Shown: positions 7,797 through 17,235, numbered from the stretch's first letter. The stretch: DNA of 23,899 nucleotides from JANLQX01 sp031423635 (GCA_031423635.1 JANPFX010000218.1:1-23899); one strand, 5' to 3'. Notes: generated from the sequence alone by a model not told the origin. Program-made: numbers and translations.

Positions 7797-7826
7797 TCGG
7801 GAGCGCGCCTTCGGGTGCGCTCCCGA
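7797..7826 (+). terminator. 13-bp stem with UUCG tetraloop, probable intrinsic terminator or attenuator
   Basis: TCGGGAGCGCGCC (7797-7809) pairs with GGTGCGCTCCCGA (7814-7826), with one G-U pair, closed by a TTCG loop (7810-7813), one of the most stable tetraloops. No T run follows, which is common for stem-loop terminators in high-GC actinobacteria. It lies 60 bp before the ATG of the next gene. It could therefore end a short transcript from 7600 onwards or attenuate transcription into the 7887 gene. Confidence 0.6.
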
Positions 7827-7886
7827 TTCGCGTTCGATCGACCACGTATTCGAGATCGGCCCGGTGCCCCGTGCGAGACTGGACCA

Positions 7887-8090
7887 ATGTCCGGCCGTCC
7901 CACCCGCTTCGAACACTTCCGCTACCTCGGCGACAAGCGCACCCAGGTCGTCTACGACCTCGATGACGCAGCCACGCCGAAGAACGTGATCGACGACATC
8001 GTCGAAACCGGGCAGGGCGCGACTTTCGGCCCCGACTCGTTGGCCGAGGCCCGCAACCGCAACTACAAGGCGTTCAAGCCCAAGCGCTGA
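7887..8090 (+). CDS. small basic protein of unknown function (67 aa)
   Basis: ATG 7887 opens a 67-residue protein starting MSGRPTRFEHFRYLGDKR and ending YKAFKPKR. Both ends are basic and the middle is acidic (DLDDAATPKNVIDDIVE). There is no signal peptide or membrane helix, so it is probably cytoplasmic. The frame continues upstream without a stop to 7737, but that part runs through the UUCG hairpin and repeats and does not look coding. ATG 7887 is preferred because it fits the change in base use. The Shine-Dalgarno is weak (GGAC 4 nt upstream). High third-position GC supports coding. It converges on the SDR gene with a 69-bp gap. I do not recognise the family; the compact conserved-looking N-terminus suggests a real small protein. 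Confidence 0.75.
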   Translation: MSGRPTRFEHFRYLGDKRTQVVYDLDDAATPKNVIDDIVETGQGATFGPDSLAEARNRNYKAFKPKR

Positions 8091-8159
8091 GCCCGTCGAT
8101 GGCGTTCAGACGACCGCTGTCGTACGCCGGTTGAAGACGGTCAAGGGTGCAGCCGGACG

Positions 8160-8957
8160 TCAGCGGGCCTTCGCGCCACCGCCCACCCGAAGGGTCTCGC
8201 CGCTGATCCACGATGCTCCGGGTGAGCAGAGGAACAACACCGCCGAGCCCATGTCCAGCGGCGTCCCCAGTCTCCCAAGGGGGATGTTCCACTGTGCTTC
8301 GACCCGGGCGAGATCGTCGTCGTTCTCGATGCTCAGTGCTTTGCGGAAGATCTCCGTCGGGACCACGCCGGGGGCGATGCCGTTCACGCGTATCCGGGGC
8401 GCCAACTCGGCGGACGCAGTTTGTGTGAGTGAGTTGACCCCCGCCTTCGACGCACCGTAGTGGCCGCTTCCCGGCACCGGTCCACTTCCGGCCCCGGAGG
8501 AGATGTTGATGATGGAGCCGCGTTCCATGTGCTTCGCCGCGGCGACGATGCCGACCCAAACCGCCGTGAGGTTCAAGGCGATGCAGTGGTCCCAGTCGGC
8601 CCGGCTCAGCTCGGTCATCGGGAGGCGAGCCGGTGAACCGCCGGCGTTGTTCACCCAGATGGTCAGTGCACCGAATGCGTCCTTTGCCGCGAGGGCGAGC
8701 GCATCGACGGCCGCATCGTCGGTCACGTCGGTGACGACGGCGATGGCGTCGCCGCCGTCGGCGCGGATCTGGCGGGCAACGGCCTCCACCTCTTCTTCGC
8801 GGCGGGCCGCGACCACGACCTTGGCACCGGCTGCGGCGAGCGTACGGGCGATGCCTTCACCGATGCCCCGCCCGCCGCCGGTGACCACGGCAACGTCGCC
8901 GGCAAGGGAGAAGAGCTCACTTGGACGCGGATACTCGGAAGTGAACGGTTGACTCAT
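8160..8957 (-). CDS. SDR-family NAD(P)-dependent oxidoreductase
   Basis: This is a classical short-chain dehydrogenase/reductase of 265 residues. It shows the Rossmann glycine motif TGGGRGIG (26-33), NNAG (103-106), and the catalytic tetrad Asn129, Ser154, Tyr167 and Lys171 (YGASK). The C-terminal part APGVVPTEIFRKAL and the ending WISGETLRVGGG are typical. Arg52-Arg53 after the second strand would favour NADP(H), which is inference. The substrate cannot be read from sequence; relatives include 3-oxoacyl-ACP reductases, steroid and sugar-alcohol dehydrogenases. ATG 8957 has a good Shine-Dalgarno (CAGGAG, 8 nt upstream). It lies downstream of aceE on the same strand, separated by 199 bp with two inverted repeats, so it probably has its own promoter. 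Confidence 0.93.
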   Translation of the reverse strand: MSQPFTSEYPRPSELFSLAGDVAVVTGGGRGIGEGIARTLAAAGAKVVVAARREEEVEAVARQIRADGGDAIAVVTDVTDDAAVDALALAAKDAFGALTIWVNNAGGSPARLPMTELSRADWDHCIALNLTAVWVGIVAAAKHMERGSIINISSGAGSGPVPGSGHYGASKAGVNSLTQTASAELAPRIRVNGIAPGVVPTEIFRKALSIENDDDLARVEAQWNIPLGRLGTPLDMGSAVLFLCSPGASWISGETLRVGGGAKAR

Positions 8958-8995
8958 AGCGTTGCTCCTGTGGAGATGATTCGGATTGTTCCTGC

Positions 8996-9022
8996 GGATC
9001 CATCGTCCTCGACGACGGATCC
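8996..9022 (-). repeat. 12-bp inverted repeat around CTC (GGATCC-containing)
   Basis: GGATCCATCGTC (8996-9007) and GACGACGGATCC (9011-9022) form a stem with one mismatch around a 3-nt loop. It lies 39 bp upstream of the SDR start in the 199-bp gap after aceE. It could be a terminator stem for aceE or an operator for the SDR gene; nothing here decides between them. Confidence 0.4.
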
Positions 9023-9059
9023 ATCAGCGATGCCCGTGCCCTCGCAGTCGAGCGAAACG

Positions 9060-9077
9060 GCGGCCGAACACGGCCGC
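9060..9077 (-). terminator. GC-rich stem-loop downstream of aceE
   Basis: GCGGCCG (9060-9066) and CGGCCGC (9071-9077) form a perfect 7-bp stem with an AACA loop, 80 bp past the aceE stop in the direction of transcription. No T run follows. It is a plausible but weak transcript end for aceE. Confidence 0.35.
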
Positions 9078-9156
9078 GTCGACAGTCGAACGCAGAACTG
9101 ATCGTCCGGTCAATTCCGTCGGGCGGGGTGACCGCCGCTCGTTGGTCAGGAGGCGC

Positions 9157-11874
<2,718 letters not shown>

Positions 11875-11933
11875 ACCGAACAGTCTTCCATCGTCAGGAC
11901 CGATGAGGGAACGCTTCCCGTGCTCCCAGTGCG

Positions 11934-12851
11934 TTACTCGTAACGGTCGATGGAGGGCGGGGCGGGGACGAGGACGCCGGCCGCGCCGACTGTGGCGCGG
12001 AAGGCCTCGGCCCACTCGCCGGTTCGGATCATGTCGTCGAGCGCATCGTTGACGAAGTCGCGCAGCTCCGTGTCGCCCTTCGGGACGCCGATCCCATACG
12101 GCTCGGTGCGGAAGGGATTGCCGGTGAGCCCGAAGCGATTGTCCTGCAGGGCCAGTCCCAGAAGGATCACATCGTCGGTGGTCATCGCGTCCACACGACC
12201 TCGGCGGAGCTCCTCGAAGCACTCGGAGTATTTGTCGCGTGTGATCGAGATGTCGGCCTTCGGCGCGGCGGTCTGGAGGTTGATCAGTGACGTCGATCCG
12301 TTGACCGAGCAGACCTTGCGGCCATTCACGTCGTCGACTCCGCTGATCGTCCCGTTGTCGATGAGCTCGCGTCGCGTGAGGACGTCTTGGCCGGCGATGT
12401 AGTAGGGCCCGGCGAAGTCGACGAGCTGCTTGCGCGCATCCGTGATGGTGTAGGTGGAGATCACGAGATCAGCCGCGCTGCTCTGGAGCATCGTCTCTCG
12501 GTCCTTCGAGAGCGCCTCGACGAATCGCACGCGCGTAGACGGATCCTCGCCTGGAAGAAGTCGCGCCGCGATACCCTTCGCGATCTCGATGTCGAATCCG
12601 CTGAGCTCGCCGGTCTTCGGGTCCTTGAGCCCGAACAGCGGGACGTCCTCCTTCACGCCGACCGTGATCGACCTGTTCGCGCGGATCGCCTCGAGACGAC
12701 TCACCCGCTCAACCGGTGTCGGCACCGGCAGGGCGAGGGTGTTCGCCGACGGCTTTGCGGAGCTCGAGCATGATCCGAGCACAGACGTTGTAAGCGCGAC
12801 TCCGACCGCGATGGCGAGTCGGACCGCTCGACTGGGGCGGACGGATCTCAT
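11934..12851 (-). CDS. amino-acid ABC transporter substrate-binding lipoprotein (GluB-like)
   Basis: This family-3 solute-binding protein is the extracellular receptor for polar amino-acid uptake. From ATG 12851 it has 305 residues. A signal peptide ends in the lipobox VLGS-Cys28, so it should be a lipid-anchored protein. The mature domain shows SITVGVKEDVPLFGLKD, SGFDIEIAKGIAARL, TYTITDARKQLVDFAGPYYIAGQD, and the two Cys (in RKVCSVNGST and SECFEEL) that form a disulfide in GluB-type proteins. An in-frame ATG at 12869 would add six residues (MPWSSD). It is a clear paralog of the protein encoded at 15334-16293: both share the ITDARKQ-VDFAGPYYIAGQD block and end near a RY motif. It is last in the transporter cluster, 79 bp after the ATPase gene. 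The substrate is probably glutamate, aspartate or a related amino acid, by homology only. Confidence 0.92.
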   Translation of the reverse strand: MRSVRPSRAVRLAIAVGVALTTSVLGSCSSSAKPSANTLALPVPTPVERVSRLEAIRANRSITVGVKEDVPLFGLKDPKTGELSGFDIEIAKGIAARLLPGEDPSTRVRFVEALSKDRETMLQSSAADLVISTYTITDARKQLVDFAGPYYIAGQDVLTRRELIDNGTISGVDDVNGRKVCSVNGSTSLINLQTAAPKADISITRDKYSECFEELRRGRVDAMTTDDVILLGLALQDNRFGLTGNPFRTEPYGIGVPKGDTELRDFVNDALDDMIRTGEWAEAFRATVGAAGVLVPAPPSIDRYE

Positions 12852-12930
12852 GTCAGATGACCAAGGCATGCGAGACCGCCGGTCCTCGACGCGCACCGCG
12901 GCCACGAGCTTCCACCGGATTGTCGGAGTT

Positions 12931-13677
12931 CTACAGGATCTTCGAGAGGAAGTCGCGGGCGCGATCGCTCTTCGGGTTGTCGAAGAACTCGCTCGGCGTG
13001 GCGACTTCGACGAGGCGTCCATCGTCCATGAAGACGACGCGCTTGGCCGCAGACCGGGCGAAGCCCATCTCGTGCGTGACGACGACCATGGTCATACCCT
13101 GCGACGCCAGCTCGAGCATGACGTCGAGGACTTCATTCACCATTTCCGGGTCGAGTGCGCTGGTCGGTTCGTCGAACAGCATGACCTTCGGATCCATGGC
13201 GAGCGCTCGTGCGATGGCAGCCCGCTGCTGCTGTCCACCGGAGAGCTCCGCCGGATGACGGTTCGCCTTGTCGCCGATCCCGACGCGTTCGAGGAGGCCC
13301 ATCGCCTTCACCCTGGCAGCGGCCCTGTCCATGCCGCGGACTTTCACCGGTCCGAGCATCACGTTCTCCACGATCGTCTTGTGGGCGAACAGGTTGAATG
13401 ATTGGAACACCATGCCGACGTCGGCGCGCAGCGCCGCGAGTTCCTTGCCCTCTTCGGGCAGGGTGGCGCCGTCGATGGTGATCGAACCTTTCTGGAACCG
13501 TTCGAGGCGGTTGATGCATCGGCACAGGGTGGACTTGCCCGATCCTGATGGCCCGATCACCACGACGACCTCACCACGGGCAACCTCGAGGTTGATGTCC
13601 TTGAGCACGTGGTGATCGCCGAACCACTTGTCGAGCTTCTCGACGACGATGAGCGGTGTGCTGGGGTTGTCGGTCAT
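12931..13677 (-). CDS. polar amino-acid ABC transporter ATP-binding protein (GluA/GlnQ-like)
   Basis: This is the ATPase subunit that powers the two permeases encoded just upstream. It has 248 residues. Visible motifs are Walker A GPSGSGKST (42-50), the Q-loop in MVFQSFNLFAHKTIVENV, signature LSGGQQQRAAIARALA, Walker B VMLFDEPTSALDPE and the H-loop VVVTHEM. The FNLFAHKT-type Q-loop region and the LSGGQQQR signature are characteristic of polar amino-acid (PAAT) transporters. ATG 13677 has AAGGAA 7 nt upstream. It follows the second permease gene by 22 bp, so the two are almost certainly co-transcribed. No motif residue is missing. Confidence 0.95.
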   Translation of the reverse strand: MTDNPSTPLIVVEKLDKWFGDHHVLKDINLEVARGEVVVVIGPSGSGKSTLCRCINRLERFQKGSITIDGATLPEEGKELAALRADVGMVFQSFNLFAHKTIVENVMLGPVKVRGMDRAAARVKAMGLLERVGIGDKANRHPAELSGGQQQRAAIARALAMDPKVMLFDEPTSALDPEMVNEVLDVMLELASQGMTMVVVTHEMGFARSAAKRVVFMDDGRLVEVATPSEFFDNPKSDRARDFLSKIL

Positions 13678-13699
13678 CGGGCTTCCTTGGAAGGTGTGG

Positions 13700-14566
13700 T
13701 CATCGGGAGCTTCGCGCCTGGCGGCTCTGCAGTCGGTTCGCCGATGACGTGAGGATCGCCACGACGGTGATGTACATGAAGCCGGCGACGACGAAGGACT
13801 GCAGGAAGTTGCTACCGAACTCGCCGACGATCTTGGCCCGTGAGAGCAGCTCGCTGTAGGTCACGAAGACCCCGAGGGAGGTGTCTTTCAACAGCGATGC
13901 CGACTGCGTGAAGATGTTCGGAAGCGATCGGCGCAGCGCCTGCGGCAGGATCACCAGGCGCATCGCACGGGTCTCCGTCAGGCCGATGGCCAGGGCGGCC
14001 TCGCTTTGGCCCTTGGGCAGGCTTCGAATGCCCGACCGGATCACTTCGGCGAACACGGTCGAGTAGTAAAAGGTGAGTCCGCTGACGACGGCAACGAAGG
14101 CGTAGGTCCCCAGCGTCCAGCCGCGAAAGCCCGGCGTCTTCGGAAGCTGGAAGAACGAGAACTTGATGAGCAGAACCAGTGCACAGGCTCGGAAGATCTC
14201 GCTGAACAACGTGGCCGGGATGCGCTTGCGCTTCGGCGAGCTCGCCCGCCACATGGCGAGAACGATGCCGAGGGTCAACGCGAACACGAGGGCAACGCCG
14301 GCGGCCTTGAGTGTCTGGCCGAGGCCGAGAAGCAGGTATCGCCAGATCGCCCATTGGCGGAACGGACGCCAGAGTTCGGGAGCGAACTGTCCCTTCACCT
14401 GGAACCGGCGGATGATCCACGCGAACGCCGCGAGCACGAGGGCGGTGGCGACACCAGTTCCGATCAGCGCGCGCTGTCGGCCGCGGGGGCCGAGTTCTTC
14501 GGTGATCTGGAGTTCACCGGGTCTCGACGGTTTCACGTCGAGCAACCAGGAGGACAAAGACGTCAT
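13700..14566 (-). CDS. amino-acid ABC transporter permease (GluD-like)
   Basis: This inner-membrane permease of the PAAT family has 288 residues. It has a hydrophilic N-terminal stretch of about 30 residues, then membrane helices (ALIGTGVATALVLAAFAWII, the GLGQTLKAAGVALVFALTLGIVL segment, and others). The EAA-type cytoplasmic loop that contacts the ATPase reads GQSEAALAIGLTETRAMRLVILPQA. The usual EFFRAVPLLLLM segment appears as SEIFRACALVLLIKF, a moderate divergence. ATG 14566 has AGGGG 6-7 nt upstream. It starts 9 bp after the stop of the preceding permease gene, so the two are translated in tandem. GluD-like assignment rests on the position after a GluC-like permease and the longer N-terminus. 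Confidence 0.93.
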   Translation of the reverse strand: MTSLSSWLLDVKPSRPGELQITEELGPRGRQRALIGTGVATALVLAAFAWIIRRFQVKGQFAPELWRPFRQWAIWRYLLLGLGQTLKAAGVALVFALTLGIVLAMWRASSPKRKRIPATLFSEIFRACALVLLIKFSFFQLPKTPGFRGWTLGTYAFVAVVSGLTFYYSTVFAEVIRSGIRSLPKGQSEAALAIGLTETRAMRLVILPQALRRSLPNIFTQSASLLKDTSLGVFVTYSELLSRAKIVGEFGSNFLQSFVVAGFMYITVVAILTSSANRLQSRQARSSR

Positions 14567-14575
14567 GAGCGACCC

Positions 14576-15220
14576 CTATCGCTTGATCGCGACACGTTGG
14601 TCGAGCCAGCCGGCCAGCGCCGCGGTCGTGAAGCCGAGCACCATGAACACCAGGAACGAGAACACGAAGAACGGATACTGCTTCGCCGTCTCGTCCGAGA
14701 GATCGGAGCCCGCCTTCACAACTTCGGCAACTCCGATGATTCCGGCGACCGCGACGTTGCGGTAGTTCGCGTTGAGGAGAACGGCGAGTGGTCCGATGCT
14801 CGAACGCAGTGCCTGCGGAAGGATCACATGCCTGAGCGTCTGGCCGAACGTGAGCCCGATCGCCCGCGCTGCCTCCGCTTGACCGTTTGACACGGAGTTG
14901 AATCCGGAACGCAGAGCCTCGGACATGTAGCCACCGAGGTAGAGCCCGACGGCAACGAGTGCGCACTGGAAGTTCGTCAGGAGCGCACCGAGCTTCGGTC
15001 CGCCGTAGTACGCCAGGAAGACCAGGAAGATGAGCGGTGAGTTCACCATCGTGCTGACGTAGGCGGCGCCGACGATGCGGAGCGGTCTCACCGGACTGAC
15101 CCGGAACACGGCGATCACGATGCCGATGACGAGGCCCATGAGGAAGCCTCCGATGGTCAGCTGGAGGGTCACTCCGAGCCCACGGAGCAGCCGTGGAAGG
15201 TTGTCGAGGACGATCTGCAA
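14576..15220 (-). CDS. amino-acid ABC transporter permease (GluC-like)
   Basis: This is the first of two PAAT permeases; it pairs with the GluD-like protein. From TTG 15220 it has 214 residues, starting MQIVLDNLPRLLRGLGVTLQLT, a typical GluC N-terminus, with GGAAGAG placed 5-6 nt upstream. An alternative TTG at 15292 would add 24 hydrophilic residues, but it lies at the edge of the strong stem-loop 15292-15321 and has no clear Shine-Dalgarno, so the inner start is preferred. About five membrane helices are visible, plus the ATPase-contact loop GQAEAARAIGLTFGQTLRHVILPQALR and the NSPLIFLVFLAYYGGP segment. Start codon choice is the main uncertainty. Confidence 0.9.
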   Translation of the reverse strand: MQIVLDNLPRLLRGLGVTLQLTIGGFLMGLVIGIVIAVFRVSPVRPLRIVGAAYVSTMVNSPLIFLVFLAYYGGPKLGALLTNFQCALVAVGLYLGGYMSEALRSGFNSVSNGQAEAARAIGLTFGQTLRHVILPQALRSSIGPLAVLLNANYRNVAVAGIIGVAEVVKAGSDLSDETAKQYPFFVFSFLVFMVLGFTTAALAGWLDQRVAIKR

Positions 15221-15291
15221 GGGGTCTCTTCCCGAAGCGAACTGGATCAGCGCAACTCTGGTCGATCGTTGACGATCGACCCACTCGCACA

Positions 15292-15321
15292 ACGAGGGCC
15301 GCGGTTACCCGCGGCCCTCGT
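15292..15321 (-). terminator. perfect 13-bp stem-loop between binding-protein and permease genes
   Basis: ACGAGGGCCGCGG (15292-15304) pairs perfectly with CCGCGGCCCTCGT (15309-15321) around a TTAC loop. It begins 13 bp past the stop of the binding-protein gene and has no T run. Such stems after a promoter-proximal binding-protein gene commonly give partial termination and 3'-end protection, so the binding protein is made in excess over the permeases. Confidence 0.75.
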
Positions 15322-15333
15322 CGCACCGATGGT

Positions 15334-16293
15334 TCAGTACCGCTCAACCTTCGGCGGCTCCGGGGTCTTGAGACCACCGGTACCGATGGTCGACTCGACC
15401 GCCTTCTTCCACGAGCCGTCCTTGAAGGACTGTTCGATGATGTCGTTCAGGTAGTTGCGGAAAGCCGTGTCGCCCTTCTTCAAGCCGACGCCGTACTTCT
15501 CGACGGAGAACTGCTTCCCGACGAGGGAGAACGCTGCGAACTTCTCGGCGAACCCGGCGAGGAGGGTGTCGTCGGTGGAAACGGCATCGACGCGTCCGTC
15601 TTTCAGGGCCTCCACGCAGTTCGCCGTCGTGGGCAGGTCGAGAATCGACGCGCGCGGCGCAGCGGCCCTGATGTTGCCGATCGAGGTCGAACCCGTCTGC
15701 GCGCATACCTTACGGCCGTTGAGGTCGGCCGCAGTCTTGATGCTGTCGGCCTCGATCTTGTAGATCAGGAGGTCCTGGCCGGCGATGTAGTAGGGACCGG
15801 CGAAGTCGACCTGCTGCTTGCGGGCGTCGGTGATGGAGAACGTCGACAGGATGATGTCGACCTTGGCGTCGGTGATGAACGGGATGCGGTTCGCCGAGAT
15901 GGCCTCGACCCACTCGACCTTGCCCTTGTCGGTGCCGAAGATCTCCTTGGCGATGATCTTGCCGATCTCGACGTCGAAGCCCTGAACATCGCCGCTGACG
16001 GGGTTCTTCAGACCGATGAGCGGAACGTCCCACTTGGTGCCGATGACGATCTTGCCGCGCTTCTTGATGGCTTCGAGCGTGGCGCCGCCGCTGGCGGTGG
16101 CCGGCGCTGCGGGCGCTGCCGTCGTTGCCGGAGCCGCGGTGGTGGCGGGGGCCGCGGTGGTCGCCACTGTCTTCTTGACCGTCGTCTTCTTGACCACCGT
16201 CTTCTTCTTGGTCGTCGCCGCGGTGGCGGGAGCGATAGTGCCCACGATGGCGGTCAGAGCGACCACCGACGCGAGAAGGGTGCGAGCTCGCAT
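15334..16293 (-). CDS. amino-acid ABC transporter substrate-binding protein with TTAAP linker
   Basis: This promoter-proximal family-3 solute-binding protein has 319 residues. ATG 16293 is fixed by an excellent Shine-Dalgarno (GGAGG, 7 nt upstream). Residues 1-25 form a Sec signal peptide with probable cleavage at APATA-ATT; there is no lipobox cysteine. Residues 26-70 form a low-complexity linker: first Lys/Thr/Val (KKKTVVKKTTVKKT), then repeats of TTAAPA. The binding domain follows, with KIVIGTKWDVPLIGLKN, VQGFDVEIGKIIA, TFSITDARKQQVDFAGPYYIAGQD, and the GluB-type Cys pair (RKVCAQTGST and TANCVEAL). It is paralogous to the lipoprotein at 11934-12851. How it stays at the cell surface without a lipid anchor is unclear; the basic linker may hold it to the wall (inference). 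Confidence 0.93.
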   Translation of the reverse strand: MRARTLLASVVALTAIVGTIAPATAATTKKKTVVKKTTVKKTVATTAAPATTAAPATTAAPAAPATASGGATLEAIKKRGKIVIGTKWDVPLIGLKNPVSGDVQGFDVEIGKIIAKEIFGTDKGKVEWVEAISANRIPFITDAKVDIILSTFSITDARKQQVDFAGPYYIAGQDLLIYKIEADSIKTAADLNGRKVCAQTGSTSIGNIRAAAPRASILDLPTTANCVEALKDGRVDAVSTDDTLLAGFAEKFAAFSLVGKQFSVEKYGVGLKKGDTAFRNYLNDIIEQSFKDGSWKKAVESTIGTGGLKTPEPPKVERY

Positions 16294-16300
16294 TGCTTTT

Positions 16301-16310
16301 CCTCCGGAGG
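16301..16310 (-). promoter_or_regulatory. palindromic Shine-Dalgarno of the binding-protein gene
   Basis: CCTCCGGAGG is a perfect 10-bp palindrome whose 3' half is the GGAGG ribosome binding site 7 nt before ATG 16293. In RNA the two halves of neighbouring molecules, or an upstream anti-Shine-Dalgarno pairing, could limit translation. It decides the start codon. Confidence 0.6.
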
Positions 16311-16362
16311 TGTTGTCCCGTTGACCGACGTGGTGCCACGGGTTGGTGCTGTTCGTGCATAC

Positions 16363-16378
16363 GGTGACCTCGGTCACC
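16363..16378. promoter_or_regulatory. 7-2-7 inverted repeat, candidate operator
   Basis: GGTGACC-TC-GGTCACC is a perfect inverted repeat in the 252-bp divergent region between the transporter operon and the response-regulator gene, 70 bp upstream of ATG 16293. The size fits a dimeric DNA-binding protein. Which regulator binds cannot be told. Confidence 0.45.
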
Positions 16379-16457
16379 ACTGCGCGACACGAGTCATCCA
16401 CAACATGAACGGGAAGTGAAGACCCGACGGACGAAGTTGCACAGCGCTTGTCCAGTC

Positions 16458-16475
16458 CTTAGCCGGCCCTTAGCG
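16458..16475 (+). promoter_or_regulatory. 11-bp-period direct repeat, candidate OmpR-family binding site
   Basis: CCTTAGC occurs at 16458-16464 and again at 16469-16475, a spacing of exactly 11 bp (one helical turn). OmpR/PhoB-family regulators bind such head-to-tail repeats as tandem dimers. The response-regulator gene starts 71 bp downstream, so autoregulation, control of the divergent transporter, or both are plausible. Confidence 0.45.
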
Positions 16476-16545
16476 GAACTCGGGTGGAGTCCCCCGGACG
16501 CCGGCCGGCGCGCTGACAAGCCGTGCCCGGTACGCTCACTGCGCA

Positions 16546-17235
16546 GTGGCCAGCCTCGTCATCATCGAAGATGACCTCCGAGTCCGTACCGCGCTTACGA
16601 AAGCGCTCGAGCAACGCGGCCACGTCGTCATGCAGGCCGACTCGGCGATGGCCGGGCTGCAGCTCGTGGTGGCCCACAAGCCCGAAGTGATCGTGCTCGA
16701 TCTCGGGCTTCCCGATCTCGACGGCACGGAGCTGCTTCGAATGCTCCGTCCGGTGTCTGATGCGGTGGTCATCGTGGCCACGGCACGCGTCTCGGAGGAA
16801 GAGATCGTGCGCACGCTCGATGCTGGAGCGGACGACTACGTGACGAAGCCGTTCTCCCCGGATCAGCTCGACGCCCGCATCCGGGCCGCGCTCCGCCGCC
16901 TCGGCGGTACCGCCGAGCGAACCCGTGACGTCGTGGTCGGTGGTCTCCGGATCAATGCCCGGACCCGTGAGGCATCTCTCGACGGTCGGCCGCTCGAACT
17001 GGCACGGAAGGAGTTCGACCTCCTTCACTACCTCGCCCGACATGAAGGGCAGGTCATATCGAAGAAGGTGCTGCTTACCGAGGTGTGGCACCAGCCCTTC
17101 TTCACCACCGACAAGACCGTCGATGTGCACGTGTCGTGGTTGCGGCGCAAGCTCGGCGAATCGGCGGATCGTCCGCGCTACCTGCACTCCGTTCGCGGTG
17201 TGGGTATACGGGTCATCACGCCCTCGGACCGCTGA
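16546..17235 (+). CDS. OmpR/PhoB-family response regulator
   Basis: This two-component transcription factor has 229 residues. The receiver domain shows the acidic pair Asp9-Asp10, phospho-acceptor Asp52 (VLDLGLPD), Thr79 and Lys101 (DDYVTKPF). A winged-helix DNA-binding domain follows from about residue 130, with LELARKEFDLLHYLARHEGQVISKK, the recognition-helix region KTVDVHVSWLRRKLGE, and the C-terminal hairpin VRGVGIRVI. GTG 16546 is the only start that gives a full receiver domain (MASLVIIEDD). No clear Shine-Dalgarno is visible, so it may be translated from a near-leaderless transcript. The cognate kinase gene starts 26 bp downstream. A candidate autoregulatory direct repeat lies at 16458-16475. 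The signal and regulon are unknown. Confidence 0.95.
   Translation: MASLVIIEDDLRVRTALTKALEQRGHVVMQADSAMAGLQLVVAHKPEVIVLDLGLPDLDGTELLRMLRPVSDAVVIVATARVSEEEIVRTLDAGADDYVTKPFSPDQLDARIRAALRRLGGTAERTRDVVVGGLRINARTREASLDGRPLELARKEFDLLHYLARHEGQVISKKVLLTEVWHQPFFTTDKTVDVHVSWLRRKLGESADRPRYLHSVRGVGIRVITPSDR

Noticed and set aside
14006..14890. 294-codon plus-strand frame opposite the permease genes
   Set aside because: It is very rich in Glu/Arg/His with no domain, and it is antisense to two clear permeases.
16084..16218. CRISPR-like or satellite repeat array
   Set aside because: The repeats are short, imperfect and lie wholly inside a secreted protein's linker, so they are coding low complexity.
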